Numbered from the stretch's first letter, positions 9,085-18,165 are shown. The stretch: 64,000 nucleotides of DNA from Burkholderia sp. WP9 (GCF_900104795.1 NZ_FNTG01000002.1:310001-374000), one strand, 5' to 3'. The notes: a model not told the origin generated them from the sequence alone. Translations and numbers: made by a program.

Positions 9085-9309
9085 ATGTTAGAACCGACTA
9101 TCGACTCCCTGCACGGCCAGATCCTCGCTCTGCTCAGCTTCCAGAGCTCGCTTCTCGATGTTTTACCCGCCGAGCAACGCGCGATTCTCACCGGCGCTTT
9201 CATTTCGTCTCTGGAAGCAAATCGGAAAAACATGACCGCGCTTGCCAATAGCGACGCGACGGTCAATGCATTTGATAGAACCGCAGCAGCGCTTCTCGCG
9301 TTGATCTAG
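9085..9309 (+). CDS. Small hypothetical soluble protein
   Basis: This is a 74-residue, alanine- and leucine-rich, probably all-helical protein. The frame is open upstream to 8968, but the ATG at 9085 gives a more ordinary N-terminus (MLEPTIDSLHGQ). The ribosome site is weak. No domain was recognised. It is a lone rightward gene between leftward ones, facing the tandem paralogs at 9335-10178. It may be a genuine small protein of the accessory region or a chance frame. Confidence 0.4.
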   Translation: MLEPTIDSLHGQILALLSFQSSLLDVLPAEQRAILTGAFISSLEANRKNMTALANSDATVNAFDRTAAALLALI

Positions 9310-9334
9310 CGCATTCCTTGCAATAGCCGATTCC

Positions 9335-9724
9335 CTAATCCGCGTCGCACCAAAACTGGTGTTCGGTGCATTTGTATGCTGACGTGACCTGCAGCCTGCA
9401 GGCTTGGTGAACGGCGACTACCACGGGAGACCGATAGTCGAGATGCCCTGAACCGACGAATGCCTCCGCAAGGGCCTTGGCGTCGAACAACTGCTTCGAT
9501 TCACGCAACATTTTCGCTGCGAGTGCTTCCGAACGGCCGGCCAACGATACGCGCGCCAGCAGATCAAGCGGGCCATTCACATACATCCACAAATGTGTGA
9601 ATTCGGCTGCGTGCTCGGCGAGCAGCCATTTTCCGGTTAGATGATGCCTCAACAATTGAGACAAGACGAGATAGGTTAGAAGTTCAGTACAAGAACGAGT
9701 GTCGGCGTAATTTGACCAGGACAT
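9335..9724 (-). CDS. Unknown protein, tandem paralog A
   Basis: This 129-residue soluble protein has no recognised family but clearly resembles its upstream neighbour at 9801-10178. The shared features are TELL.YLV..QL near residue 13-25, TG.WL, LW...NG, RV.LA.R and a FDA..LA block, then R(S)xVV near the end. The tail (CTEHQFWCDAD) is unique and contains two cysteines. No signal peptide, membrane segment or clear ribosome site is visible. Retention of the same residues over the whole length in two copies argues that both frames are real genes under selection. Function unknown. Confidence 0.6.
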   Translation of the reverse strand: MSWSNYADTRSCTELLTYLVLSQLLRHHLTGKWLLAEHAAEFTHLWMYVNGPLDLLARVSLAGRSEALAAKMLRESKQLFDAKALAEAFVGSGHLDYRSPVVVAVHQACRLQVTSAYKCTEHQFWCDAD

Positions 9725-9800
9725 GTCGAGTCAGTGGAATTAGCTAGGTCACACATGCGGCGTGCACCGAGTTACTCTGTTGCGAGGGTTCGCATTACCT

Positions 9801-10178
9801 TCAACCGCCCTGCCTGTGAAAGACGATCTCTCCGGGCAGATTCGCCACACACGCGACGAAGATTTCGATCACCACCTGGGAGCGCCAGTCCAGCCTCACG
9901 CCGCAAAAGAACATGCGCGCCAGACTGCGTGCGTCGAACCGCTCCGGCGAGGTTCGCTCGAGTTGCTCGGCCAGCCGTTGCGTACGGCATGCCAGCGTCA
10001 CACGCTGCAGCCAATCGGCGCGACGGCCATTCAGGCGCAGCCACAGTCGAGTGGATTCGATCAGTTGGCCAGGCTTCAACCACTGGCCGGTTTTCTGGCG
10101 TGCGACCAGTTGTAACGCAACCAGATAGGCGAGCAGTTCCGTACGCGCCTGAAGATCTAATTCGAGCAGACGGTTCAT
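9801..10178 (-). CDS. Unknown protein, tandem paralog B
   Basis: This 125-residue protein is homologous along almost its whole length to paralog A, which lies 76 bases downstream on the same strand. It is rich in leucine, arginine and glutamine and is probably helical, with a conserved tryptophan-rich middle (GQWLKPGQLI, STRLWLRLNG). No known DNA-binding or catalytic motif is apparent. The pair could come from local duplication followed by divergence. Neighbours are exopolysaccharide regulators and precursor enzymes, but a role there is only a guess. Confidence 0.6.
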   Translation of the reverse strand: MNRLLELDLQARTELLAYLVALQLVARQKTGQWLKPGQLIESTRLWLRLNGRRADWLQRVTLACRTQRLAEQLERTSPERFDARSLARMFFCGVRLDWRSQVVIEIFVACVANLPGEIVFHRQGG

Positions 10179-10763
10179 TATTGGTGACTTAAGTGGACGC
10201 GCCCAGTTGGTCGCGTGCTTTTGGAAATGAGCATGGCGCCCCGGGTATGCAGTGGATGAAGCCGACCCACTCCACCGCCTACGGGTAAATGCCTAACGCC
10301 AGCCGGATTTGTTATCACGCGACGGATAGTCCTATGGACAATCTGATCGGGTCCGCCAAAACATTGAGGGATTCCGCCGAGCTTCGAAATTCGCGGGTGA
10401 GGGGTCGGGACTTCGCCGATCACACAACCTGGCATCGCACGATGCCGATCGGCTCCCCTTGCCGAAATACGCAAATGGCGTATCACACCAAACTTTTGGC
10501 GATCAAGGATAAACGGCCACTTGTAAGATTAACGGCTTAACAGATAGGTACTCCCGCGATGTGGTTTCCGGGGGCTCATCAGAACTGGCCTCCAATCCGT
10601 TTCGCAGGCAATCGATATGGATAACGGCGCACCGAAGGCGCCGTCCAGTGGCTGCCCGCTGCCGAGATCGACAGTACACACGCGGCGCTATCGCACAGAA
10701 CGAACAGCACCTCCCGCAGAACGCCATGCAGGGTGTCCGCAATTCTTCATCCTATTCGTCACA
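10179..10763. other. Intergenic stretch upstream of the RmlC-like gene
   Basis: About 585 bases without a convincing gene. A short inverted repeat, ATACGC-AAATG-GCGTAT, lies at 10467-10483 and could be an operator. Leftward frames across this stretch have unnatural composition and no ribosome sites. It should contain the promoters of the divergent paralog B and RmlC-like genes. Confidence 0.4.
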
Positions 10764-11312
10764 ATGGCAATCCAGGTCAAGCACACGGCAATTCGCGACG
10801 TCAAACTGATCGAGCCACGCATTGTTCACGATGCAAACGGCATTTCGTTCGACAGCTTCGATCAGGAGGAATTCGAGGAACACGTAGCGCGTGGCTATCG
10901 TTTTGTGCAGGAACGTCATACCGTTTACCCCCACAACGTATTGTGTGGTCTGCACTATCAGATTCAACGGCCACAGGGAAAGCTGGTGCGCGTCGTCAAT
11001 GGAGAAGTCGTGAACGTCGCGGTCGATCTGCGCCGTTGGTCGCCCAGCTTCGGCCGTCATATCAGCGCGCGACTTTCGGCTGCCAACTGTCATCAGCTAT
11101 GGATTCCGCCTGGCTTCGCGCACGGTTTTCTGGTGCTGTCGGACGTGGCGGAGGTTCTCGGCAAGACTACCGAACGCGGTTTAGCGGAGCACGAACGCAC
11201 GCTGCAGTGGGACGACCCGGATATCGCTATTGAGTGGGATCTGAAAACCGCGCCGATCACGTCGGAGCGCGATTCCGTGGGTACTCGCTTCAGCATGGCT
11301 GAAGTGTACTGA
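10764..11312 (+). CDS. RmlC-like cupin (dTDP-4-dehydrorhamnose 3,5-epimerase family), active site altered
   Basis: This 182-residue protein aligns end to end with RmlC, which epimerises dTDP-4-keto-6-deoxyglucose on the way to dTDP-rhamnose. GLHYQ (62-66) with His64, Lys73, GFAHGF (His120) and the late WDDPD are kept. Several residues normally invariant are changed: the DRG arginine is Asn25, the following glutamate is Asp30, the LRGLHYQ arginine is Cys61, and the catalytic tyrosine of FLYKTT is Gly133. The start ATG at 10764 fits the family N-terminus; the frame stays open upstream. rmlA, rmlB and rmlD are not in the window. It may have a different substrate, epimerise one position, or be inactive. 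Confidence 0.8.
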   Translation: MAIQVKHTAIRDVKLIEPRIVHDANGISFDSFDQEEFEEHVARGYRFVQERHTVYPHNVLCGLHYQIQRPQGKLVRVVNGEVVNVAVDLRRWSPSFGRHISARLSAANCHQLWIPPGFAHGFLVLSDVAEVLGKTTERGLAEHERTLQWDDPDIAIEWDLKTAPITSERDSVGTRFSMAEVY

Positions 11313-11403
11313 CAAGAGCCGTCATTCTCGCCTTGAACGCCCTTCCCGTTGAGCGATTACTGGTTCTCCCACTGCCGGTCTCACGAACCTGGGCGTGGCC
11401 TCC

Positions 11404-12405
11404 TCAAGCCGGGTTGAAAGCGCGCTTGCTCGCGCGGTACTCGGTCGGCGTCACGCCAAGATACCGGCGAAATACTTTCGAGAGCTGGCCGCCGCTGCCC
11501 ATACCGCAACGTCGCGCGATCTTGTCGACAGGCAGATCCGTTTCCGACAGAAGGTGGCGACACCTATCGATACGAACGTAGAGAAGATAGTCTGACGGCG
11601 TCACGCCCATTTCCATCTTGAAGCGACGCAGGAAATTGCGCTCGCTCATCGCGACGAACTGCGCCGCTTCTTCAATCGTGATCGCCCTGCCGCAATTCAT
11701 CTCCAGCCACTGCACCGAAGACTGAATTTTTTCGCTCACCACGCCGAGCACGTTTTTGTTTGGCGCGGCAGTAAACTGCGCCTCAAAGCGCAATCTGACC
11801 ACTCCTGTGATCTCGCGCGCGACTTCTGCTCCAAGGTCTTCTTCAATTATCGTAAGTGCTCCACGCAGCGGAGTATTGGATCGGTGTGGAATCGACACTT
11901 TCAATCCGCGCTGGTCAATCGTATGAGCGTCTTCGCCAAGGCCGAATTTGCGGGACTTGCTCGGGAATTCGGCGGCATCCAGAAGCAACTGTCCTTCGGC
12001 AATTGGAAAAATCCTTTCGCTTCGCAAGTCGAGCCAGCGCAGCCATGCAATGAGACGCTCCTCGCTTAACATGTTTTGAACGCCGGCGCCGCCGGCAATG
12101 AAGAGTGCGTGAAAATCGTCAGCGCGACCGCGTGATTCGATACTGTCGGTCCAGACGAACACCGACGATGAACTCGCTATTCTTCCACCGCCTACCGAGA
12201 GCAAATGAACATCGTAGAGCGGGCCACCAATGCGCATGGAGGTACAGAATGCATTAGCCGACTGAAAGATTTCCGCTACCGTGGCGGCCTCCGGCAGCGC
12301 GAATCCATTGAAAAGAGTTATCCCGATGCGTTTCACCGAGCGAACGCCATGTAACACCTGAGGCTGAGCCGCATGGCGACTAGCACGGGAAAAGAAACCT
12401 GCCAT
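11404..12405 (-). CDS. AraC-family regulator with degenerate DJ-1/PfpI domain (copy 1)
   Basis: This 333-residue GlxA-type regulator has an N-terminal DJ-1/PfpI-like domain (about 20-180) and a C-terminal AraC double helix-turn-helix (about 225-325; AMSERNFLRRFKMEMGVTPSDYL, split over two helices). The start at 12405 has AGGGGA upstream; the frame extends to 12531. The motif that carries the nucleophile cysteine in many family members reads FPIAEGQLLLDAA here, with no cysteine, so the domain probably binds a ligand or dimerises rather than catalyses. It is paralogous to the gene at 14115-15104, and the two flank galU. Target genes are unknown; exopolysaccharide genes are a reasonable guess. 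Confidence 0.88.
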   Translation of the reverse strand: MAGFFSRASRHAAQPQVLHGVRSVKRIGITLFNGFALPEAATVAEIFQSANAFCTSMRIGGPLYDVHLLSVGGGRIASSSSVFVWTDSIESRGRADDFHALFIAGGAGVQNMLSEERLIAWLRWLDLRSERIFPIAEGQLLLDAAEFPSKSRKFGLGEDAHTIDQRGLKVSIPHRSNTPLRGALTIIEEDLGAEVAREITGVVRLRFEAQFTAAPNKNVLGVVSEKIQSSVQWLEMNCGRAITIEEAAQFVAMSERNFLRRFKMEMGVTPSDYLLYVRIDRCRHLLSETDLPVDKIARRCGMGSGGQLSKVFRRYLGVTPTEYRASKRAFNPA

Positions 12406-12609
12406 CCAGCCATCCCCTGAAGATAATTGGCCGCCCACGGCTACGTATGGGCCGTTTGGGAAATCGTACACAGGCGCTCTGCATAAAACTGATGGCTGGC
12501 TGTCCGGATGACCGTGCTTCTGCTGATCCAATTGGCGGGTCGGATTCGGTCGCCCACGTGCGGATTCTTACCGTGCAAGCGAGCACCGAGTCCGGACACG
12601 CTGACGATT

Positions 12610-13491
12610 TCACAACGGCGACAGAGACAGATACTCATCGAGGTACTCACGAAACTCGGCACCGACCTCAGGATGGCGCATCGCGAATTCCACTGTGGCC
12701 TTCAGATAGCCGATTTTGCTGCCGCAGTCAAAGCGTGTGCCGCGATACTTGTATGCCAGCACCTGCTCATCGGCGAGCAGCGACTCGATTGCATCTGTCA
12801 ACTGGAGTTCGCCACCGGCTCCCGGCTTGATTGCGCGCAGATGTTTGAAAATGCGCGGCTTCAATACATATCGGCCCACAACCCCGAGGTTTGAAGGAGC
12901 CACGCTCGGCTCAGGCTTTTCAACAATGCCCGACATCTTGATGATCGACTTTTCCCATTCCTTGCCATCGACGATTCCGTAGGACTTGGTATCCTGCGCC
13001 GGGATTTCCTCAACGCCAATCACCGAGCTATGGTAGTGATCGAACACCTCGATCATTTGCGTCAACACTGGGGGACTGCCGTATAGCAGGTCGTCCGCGA
13101 GAATCACCGCGAACGGGCTATCGCCAACCAGCTTCTCCGCGCACAGCACCGCGTGCCCGAGGCCGAGAGCCTCCGGTTGGCGTACGTAAAAACAATCGAC
13201 ATGGCTGGGCTTGATGCTGCGTACCAACTGCAGCAGCTTGTCCTTGCCGCGCGCTTCCAGTTCCGCCTCCACCTCATACGACTTGTCGAAATGGTCTTCG
13301 ATCGCGCGCTTGCTGCGACCCGTCACGAAAATCATTTCAGTGATGCCGGCGGCCATGGCCTCCTCGACGGCATATTGAATGAGAGGTTTATCGACAATCG
13401 GCAGCATCTCCTTTGGGCTCGCCTTCGTGGCAGGGAGAAATCGTGTGCCAAGACCCGCTACCGGAAATACTGCCTTCGTAACTTTTAGCAT
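12610..13491 (-). CDS. galU: UTP-glucose-1-phosphate uridylyltransferase
   Basis: This 293-residue cytoplasmic enzyme makes UDP-glucose from UTP and glucose-1-phosphate. The nucleotide-binding signature [20 protein letters not shown] is followed by [12 protein letters not shown], the substrate region [10 protein letters not shown] and the metal-site stretch VILADDLL; length is typical. GGAG lies seven bases upstream of the ATG. It stands alone, leftward, between two paralogous AraC-type regulators. UDP-glucose would feed the sugar-1-P transferase and galactose or glucuronate branches of exopolysaccharide synthesis. Many genomes have more than one galU, so this may be the exopolysaccharide-dedicated copy. 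Confidence 0.96.
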   Translation of the reverse strand: MLKVTKAVFPVAGLGTRFLPATKASPKEMLPIVDKPLIQYAVEEAMAAGITEMIFVTGRSKRAIEDHFDKSYEVEAELEARGKDKLLQLVRSIKPSHVDCFYVRQPEALGLGHAVLCAEKLVGDSPFAVILADDLLYGSPPVLTQMIEVFDHYHSSVIGVEEIPAQDTKSYGIVDGKEWEKSIIKMSGIVEKPEPSVAPSNLGVVGRYVLKPRIFKHLRAIKPGAGGELQLTDAIESLLADEQVLAYKYRGTRFDCGSKIGYLKATVEFAMRHPEVGAEFREYLDEYLSLSPL

Positions 13492-14114
13492 GAGGGACTC
13501 CGAGTGTCATTAATATGGCCAAATCGCACGTGCTTGATCCCGACCCCACGGATAGGCACGCAAGGCGAGGCGCGTTCAACGGAATACGCCGAGGCAAAAT
13601 GCGCTAAGGTCAACGCGTGAAGCCGGGACCGGCGGTTCGGCGGATGTTGCCGCTCACGCGGGTCGAAAAAAAGAAGCGGGAGCATAAGGCTGAAATGGGT
13701 CACGTAGCCGCGCATGGCGCAAGCGATTCGAATTTTGGCCGAACCGGCCCTGCTCAATGTATTTTCTCTCGATCAGTTCGCCATCGCGCCGGTCTTTCGT
13801 TTGGCTCTCGACCGTTAATACAGCTTGAATTCAGCGATTTTCTCCAGCAATTAGTAAGCCCTCGCACATCGCTTTAACATAAGCCAATTTGCCGAGCCTC
13901 GCTGTGCGCGGGCAATGAATATCGCCGAACTATCACGGCGCAAATTATTCACAACGAACACTGATCTTTTTGTCAGCAATCTGATTCGCGTCACTTTAAC
14001 CAGAAAAGTGGAGGCATAACGAAAACCACGGGAATTTCCAAAAACAAACAATTTGAATTACTTCCACCATGGTCAATCAATGAAGGCGGCGTGAAGATGA
14101 GCGCGATTCCGCGA
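13492..14114. other. Intergenic stretch upstream of galU, partly AT-rich
   Basis: About 620 bases without a convincing gene. The part at roughly 13840-14060 is distinctly richer in A and T than the flanking genes, which suits a promoter region, silencing protein binding, or transferred DNA. No clear box pair or long palindrome was found. Confidence 0.45.
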
Positions 14115-15104
14115 TCAAACCCGCGTGCGCATACGATACTCCGTGGGCGTTGTCGTTAGATGCTTGCGAAAGAGTTTCGCTAGCCGGCCGCCGCATCCAA
14201 TGCCGCAATGGCGCGCCACCTTGTCGACTGGCAAATCAGTTTCGACAAGCAGGCGACAACTCATATCAAGCCGCACGTACAGCAAGTAATCGGACGGTGT
14301 CACACCCATTTCAATCTTGAAGCGCCTGAGAAAATTACGCTCGCTCATGCCCGCGATCTGCGCTGCCTCGTCGATCGAAATATGGCGTTGCCCGTTCGTT
14401 TCCAGCCATTTTGCCGATGCCTTGATCTTTTCGCTCACGCCAATCGAAGCACTCTTGCGCACAATCGCCGTAAACCTGGTATCCGCGGATGGCGCGACCC
14501 AGTCAGCTATCTGATGCGCAATCTCGGCGCCGAAATCTTCCTCGATCACCGCAATAGCTGTTCGAAACGGGCTGACGGAAGCGCTCGAAGAGCCTTTACC
14601 AGCGCCAGTCTGCGCGATTTCGCCCTCGCGTTCGCCGTCACGCCCGACACCGGCTGCGTGTCCGAAACCAGCGGCGTCGAGCAACGCTCGTCCTTCACCG
14701 ATCGGGAATACCAGTTCCCCGCGCCCATGCGTCCGCCGAAGCCACGCAACCAGCTGTTCATCGCGCAGCGCATCCATCACGCCTTCGCCACCAGCAATAA
14801 ACAAGGCGTGAAAGCGCTCTGACTCGCGCTGAGCTCCTATGCTTTCGGTCCAAACGAACACCGATGAAGAACTCGCGACCCTGCCTCCCGTTGCCGACAA
14901 CAAACTCACGTCGTAACGCGTCTTGCCATACTGTTCCCCTTCGGTGAGCGCATTCGCCGACTGGAATACCTCCGCGATCGCTGCTGCCTCGGGAAGGGCG
15001 AAGCCGCCAAACAAAACGATACCGATACGTTTCGCGGTGCCGCTCTCTGGCAAAACGTGACGTACCATTGGGCTGTTGCGGTCAGCGACTGAAAAACACC
15101 CCAT
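14115..15104 (-). CDS. AraC-family regulator with degenerate DJ-1/PfpI domain (copy 2)
   Basis: This 329-residue protein is a close paralog of the regulator at 11404-12405. Both open with KRIGI-LF-GFALPEAA and carry VASSSSVFVWT. The AraC domain (about 225-325) is best conserved: GMSERNFLRRFKIEMGVTP and the second helix region CGIGCGGRLAKLFRKH. The expected nucleophile motif reads FPIGEGRALLDAA, again without cysteine. The linker between domains is glycine- and serine-rich. The conserved DNA-binding helices suggest overlapping operators, so the two proteins may compete or form heterodimers. A long AT-rich region lies upstream. Confidence 0.88.
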   Translation of the reverse strand: MGCFSVADRNSPMVRHVLPESGTAKRIGIVLFGGFALPEAAAIAEVFQSANALTEGEQYGKTRYDVSLLSATGGRVASSSSVFVWTESIGAQRESERFHALFIAGGEGVMDALRDEQLVAWLRRTHGRGELVFPIGEGRALLDAAGFGHAAGVGRDGEREGEIAQTGAGKGSSSASVSPFRTAIAVIEEDFGAEIAHQIADWVAPSADTRFTAIVRKSASIGVSEKIKASAKWLETNGQRHISIDEAAQIAGMSERNFLRRFKIEMGVTPSDYLLYVRLDMSCRLLVETDLPVDKVARHCGIGCGGRLAKLFRKHLTTTPTEYRMRTRV

Positions 15105-15774
15105 CAGATTTTCCCCGGAAATTGTTGTCCGCTCCGATTTGCTTTGAGTCTGACTAATTATGCGGATTGATCCTACATAAGGATGGTCTGCGACGTATTT
15201 TTCTGGCTGAATCGACCAAGATGTTGGCGGATATGATCAATCCTTTAGACAACACATAAGGCGATCACGCCAAGGCAATGAATTTAATAGTCTTATGAAA
15301 ATAATCAGAAAAACGCAAAAAATAAATCAGGTTATTTAGAACAGCAATATTTATATTTGACGCTTTCAATTTCATAAAGCATTGGATGAACACTTGAAGT
15401 CCGCGTGCGTGGCGGCCGCTCGCAACCAGCGTGGCATGCGCACCCCACGATCCTGTCGTGCCAATCGTCGCTAATCGCGCATAGTGGCTCGCCAATGCGG
15501 ATCACGCTGAATTGGCAGGACTCCCTATAACAAAACTACCGAGCCACGGATGCAGCTTCCCTGCCAGCCACTCGACGAAATGACCACGCTCCATACCATG
15601 GGAACACTCTCATGAACGAGACGGGTACGCGCTGCAGCGAACGGTAGCGAAGAATGGTCGACAAGCATACGTGTCGACATAAATGCGTCACCGGGAACGG
15701 CGAGTCGTCCGCGGCTCTGTGACCGCTATCACACTCGAACGGCGAGGTCGTTCCTGCCCGGAAGACACTTTCTC
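15105..15774. other. AT-rich intergenic stretch upstream of AraC regulator copy 2
   Basis: About 670 bases, AT-rich at 15105-15400. GGATTGATC (15164-15172) recurs inverted as GATCAATCC (15235-15243), 62 bp apart, which could be paired operator half-sites for looping by an AraC-type protein. A leftward frame at 15265-15495 has no ribosome site and no likeness to known proteins, so it is not called. Confidence 0.4.
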
Positions 15775-15858
15775 ATGTCCCCCTCAGTCAACATTTTGAC
15801 TCAATCCGCCATGCACATCCGCTGCCCGCATCGACCGACTAGACTGTGCTTTGGTCTT

Positions 15859-15935
15859 TCGAGGGGGCGCTTTTCCAAGGCAACCCCGCCCCTCGATTTC
15901 GCCTGCCGCGCTTCGGGCGGCAGGCTTTTTTTCTT
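15859..15935 (+). terminator. Double stem-loop with intrinsic terminator; possible small-RNA 3' end
   Basis: The first stem pairs TCGAGGGG (15859-15866) with CCCCTCGA (15889-15896). The second is a strong terminator: GCCTGCCG (15901-15908), loop, CGGCAGGC (15918-15925), then a seven-T run. No rightward gene lies immediately upstream: the nearest, at 9085-9309 and 10764-11312, are kilobases away. The terminator may therefore end a short noncoding transcript that begins somewhere in 15700-15850. The promoter was not identified. Confidence 0.6.
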
Positions 15936-16074
15936 GGACCCTTCTTTTGAGTTCGCTCGATTGGGTCGACGATGCATCAGCCAGCACTGCGCGCGCGTGC
16001 ATCCAAGTGCTCAATTCGTGCCTCCTATATGGAAGTCACGAGCATCGGACTCGATACACGTAAACGGAACAGGT

Positions 16075-16302
16075 ATGGACGAGAAGGTAACGTATGTGTA
16101 CGAATACACGGGCGGCTTTGGTACTTACCGTACCACTGGGTCGCAGATGGCACATCTGCTTCCTCTTGTGGGAGACAACGTAACCATGGTGGTCGACGAA
16201 CCAGGGTTCGATGGTGTTCTAAAGGTGAAGTCGCGGCTCTTTGAGTACGACAGGATGGGCTCATTGACTATCATTTTCAGTCTCTCCCATACAATCGCTT
16301 AA
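16075..16302 (+). CDS. Small hypothetical protein
   Basis: This 75-residue protein is of unknown family, with a mixed beta-like sequence (VTYVYEYTGGFGTYRTT, VTMVVDEPGFDGVLKV). The ATG at 16075 follows GGAACAGG, a fair ribosome site. The frame remains open upstream to 15775, but that extension runs across the terminator hairpins and is therefore unlikely to be coding. It has no signal peptide or membrane helix. It is a lone rightward gene ahead of the leftward molybdoenzyme operon. Confidence 0.5.
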   Translation: MDEKVTYVYEYTGGFGTYRTTGSQMAHLLPLVGDNVTMVVDEPGFDGVLKVKSRLFEYDRMGSLTIIFSLSHTIA

Positions 16303-16413
16303 GATTCCCAATTACTCAGTCATCTTTGGAACAGAGCACATTAGCACCTGGAAAGATGAAGGTTGGTCTTATTAGATTTTTTGTAAGCGCACAAGAGCGC
16401 GCCGACTCGCACC

Positions 16414-17364
16414 TCAACCAACCCTCGCGTAATACAGATTCTGCGGATGCTTCGCCTCGGCAAAGAAAAACCAGCGTTCCGCGACCAGCCCCGCGTATTG
16501 CACGAAACACGCGGCTGCCAGCAAGCCGAGCGAAGCGCCGATCGAATGCAGGGCCGCGCCGAGCGCCATCAACACGACCGGCGCGACGAACGCCGTCGCT
16601 AGAAAACCCCATTTGACACCGCGCAGGGTGCGCGCCGATTTGCCGTGAAAGAACTCGCGCAGATTGAACGCACCGGCGGTAAAGCCACGCGACACCTGCA
16701 CCAGCTTCGGATTGTGAATACCGGTGGCGCTCTGTACCGTCGACTTCGGCCGCAAGCGCGCATTGCGCATGAGCGATGCCGAGCGGCTCGCGCAACCGGC
16801 GAGCGTCAACCCGCACGCGCACACGGCGAGCCCCGCGGTCAGCGCGGGCGCGAGCCACGCGCTCAACGCTGTCGCCAGCGTGAAGCCCGAAGCGCAACCG
16901 AGCAGCGCGAAGTTGACCAGCGTGAGCGGCGTGGCCCATTCCTGCAGAAAGCGCAAACACGCGTAGATCATCGCCGTGCAGACGAACAGCACCGCGCTCG
17001 CCAGCACACCGAGCCAGCCTGTCGCCAGCGCCCATGGTGATGCAAACGCATGGGCGACGCCGTAGAAAAAGGCGCAAGCGAGAAACGCCGGTAGGCACAG
17101 ACATTCGCGCGACAGCCACGAGGTTCGCCACATGGCGATCGCGCGCCATGCACGTTCCGGATGGCCAAGATGAAAGAACGATGCGAGCAGGCCGAGTGCG
17201 CCCAATATCACCGACACGGCCGCGCCGGTGATATAGAACGGATCGGTGGGCGACGCGAGCAGGCCGAGATGCGCGGCCGTTTCCACGCCGACGAGCGCAA
17301 TCAGCAAGCCCTGCGCCGCGCCGCTCAAGGTGGTGAGGAAAACCACGGAGAATGCGGGGTTCAT
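16414..17364 (-). CDS. soeC: Membrane anchor subunit of a SoeABC/DmsABC-type molybdoenzyme
   Basis: This 316-residue protein of the DmsC/NrfD-like anchor family has about eight membrane helices. It opens with MNPAFSVVFLTTLSGAAQGL, a sequence typical of SoeC and DmsC, and ends with the AERWFFFAEAKHPQNLYY motif common in these anchors. It would tie the iron-sulfur and catalytic subunits to the inner membrane and exchange electrons with quinone. It starts 20 bases after the iron-sulfur gene ends, so the three genes form an operon in the order A-B-C. Substrate specificity is judged from the large subunit. Confidence 0.8.
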   Translation of the reverse strand: MNPAFSVVFLTTLSGAAQGLLIALVGVETAAHLGLLASPTDPFYITGAAVSVILGALGLLASFFHLGHPERAWRAIAMWRTSWLSRECLCLPAFLACAFFYGVAHAFASPWALATGWLGVLASAVLFVCTAMIYACLRFLQEWATPLTLVNFALLGCASGFTLATALSAWLAPALTAGLAVCACGLTLAGCASRSASLMRNARLRPKSTVQSATGIHNPKLVQVSRGFTAGAFNLREFFHGKSARTLRGVKWGFLATAFVAPVVLMALGAALHSIGASLGLLAAACFVQYAGLVAERWFFFAEAKHPQNLYYARVG

Positions 17365-17384
17365 CGTGAGGTCCTATCGGTGTT

Positions 17385-18140
17385 TCAGATGCGCGTCGCC
17401 ATCGACGCAAGATGCAACTCACCGCGCTCGATTTGCGCGTCGAGCGATTCCGGCGATTGGACCGGCTCCGACATCGAGCCGGACGATTTGCACGAGCACG
17501 AATCGCTGCCACAACCCGCGGCCTGCGTCGGCACGCGCGGCAAATAATGGTTTGCCGGCCGCGTGTTCCACTCAGGCATCAACTGATAGCCGCCGCGCTC
17601 CTCGATGGCTTTCGACACCACCGAGTCCGGGTCGTGAATATCGCCGAACAGCCGCGCGGAGGTCGGGCATGCGAGCACGCACGCCGGCTGGCGGTCACGT
17701 TCGGACAGATTCCCATCGTGGATCCGATCGACGCACAGCGTGCACTTCGTCATCTCCTTGCGGCTTTCGTCGAGTTCGCGCGCGCCGTACGGGCACGCCC
17801 ACGCGCAATATTTGCAGCCGATACAGCGGTCGAAATCCACCAGCACGAGCCCGTCTTCCTTGCGCTTATAGCTCGCGCCGGTCGGACAGACCGGCACGCA
17901 CGGCGGGTCCTCGCAGTGCAGACAGGACTTCGGAAAGTGGATCGTCTCGGCGTTGGGAAAGCTGCCGGCTTCGAAGCTCTGCACCCGGTTGAAGAAAGTG
18001 CCGGAGGGATCGGCGTCGTACGGATTGAGGTCGGCGAGGCTGCCCGACTCACCCGAGGTATTCCACTCCTTGCAACTCGTCACGCAAGCATGGCACCCCA
18101 CGCACACGTTCAGGTCGATCACCAATGCCATCTGTGTCAT
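17385..18140 (-). CDS. soeB: Iron-sulfur subunit of a SoeABC/DmsABC-type molybdoenzyme
   Basis: This 251-residue ferredoxin-like electron-transfer subunit has four cysteine groups for four [4Fe-4S] clusters: CVGCHACVTSC, CLHCEDPPCVPVCP, CIGCKYCAWACPYGA, and CTLC with CVLACP. The start at 18140 has a strong AAGGAG eight bases upstream; the frame extends a further 16 codons. A second cysteine-rich stretch near the C-terminus (GCGSDSCSCKSS) is unusual and may be a linker. The subunit links the catalytic protein to the membrane anchor. It lies 25 bases after the large-subunit gene. Confidence 0.88.
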   Translation of the reverse strand: MTQMALVIDLNVCVGCHACVTSCKEWNTSGESGSLADLNPYDADPSGTFFNRVQSFEAGSFPNAETIHFPKSCLHCEDPPCVPVCPTGASYKRKEDGLVLVDFDRCIGCKYCAWACPYGARELDESRKEMTKCTLCVDRIHDGNLSERDRQPACVLACPTSARLFGDIHDPDSVVSKAIEERGGYQLMPEWNTRPANHYLPRVPTQAAGCGSDSCSCKSSGSMSEPVQSPESLDAQIERGELHLASMATRI

Positions 18141-18165
18141 CAAAGGCTCCTTGCGGCTGACTATG

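Noticed and set aside
10178..10486. Leftward 102-codon frame next to paralog B
   Set aside because: No ribosome site and no resemblance to the tandem family; composition looks noncoding.
15265..15495. Leftward 76-codon frame in AT-rich DNA
   Set aside because: No ribosome site, no domain, and odd composition; region treated as intergenic.
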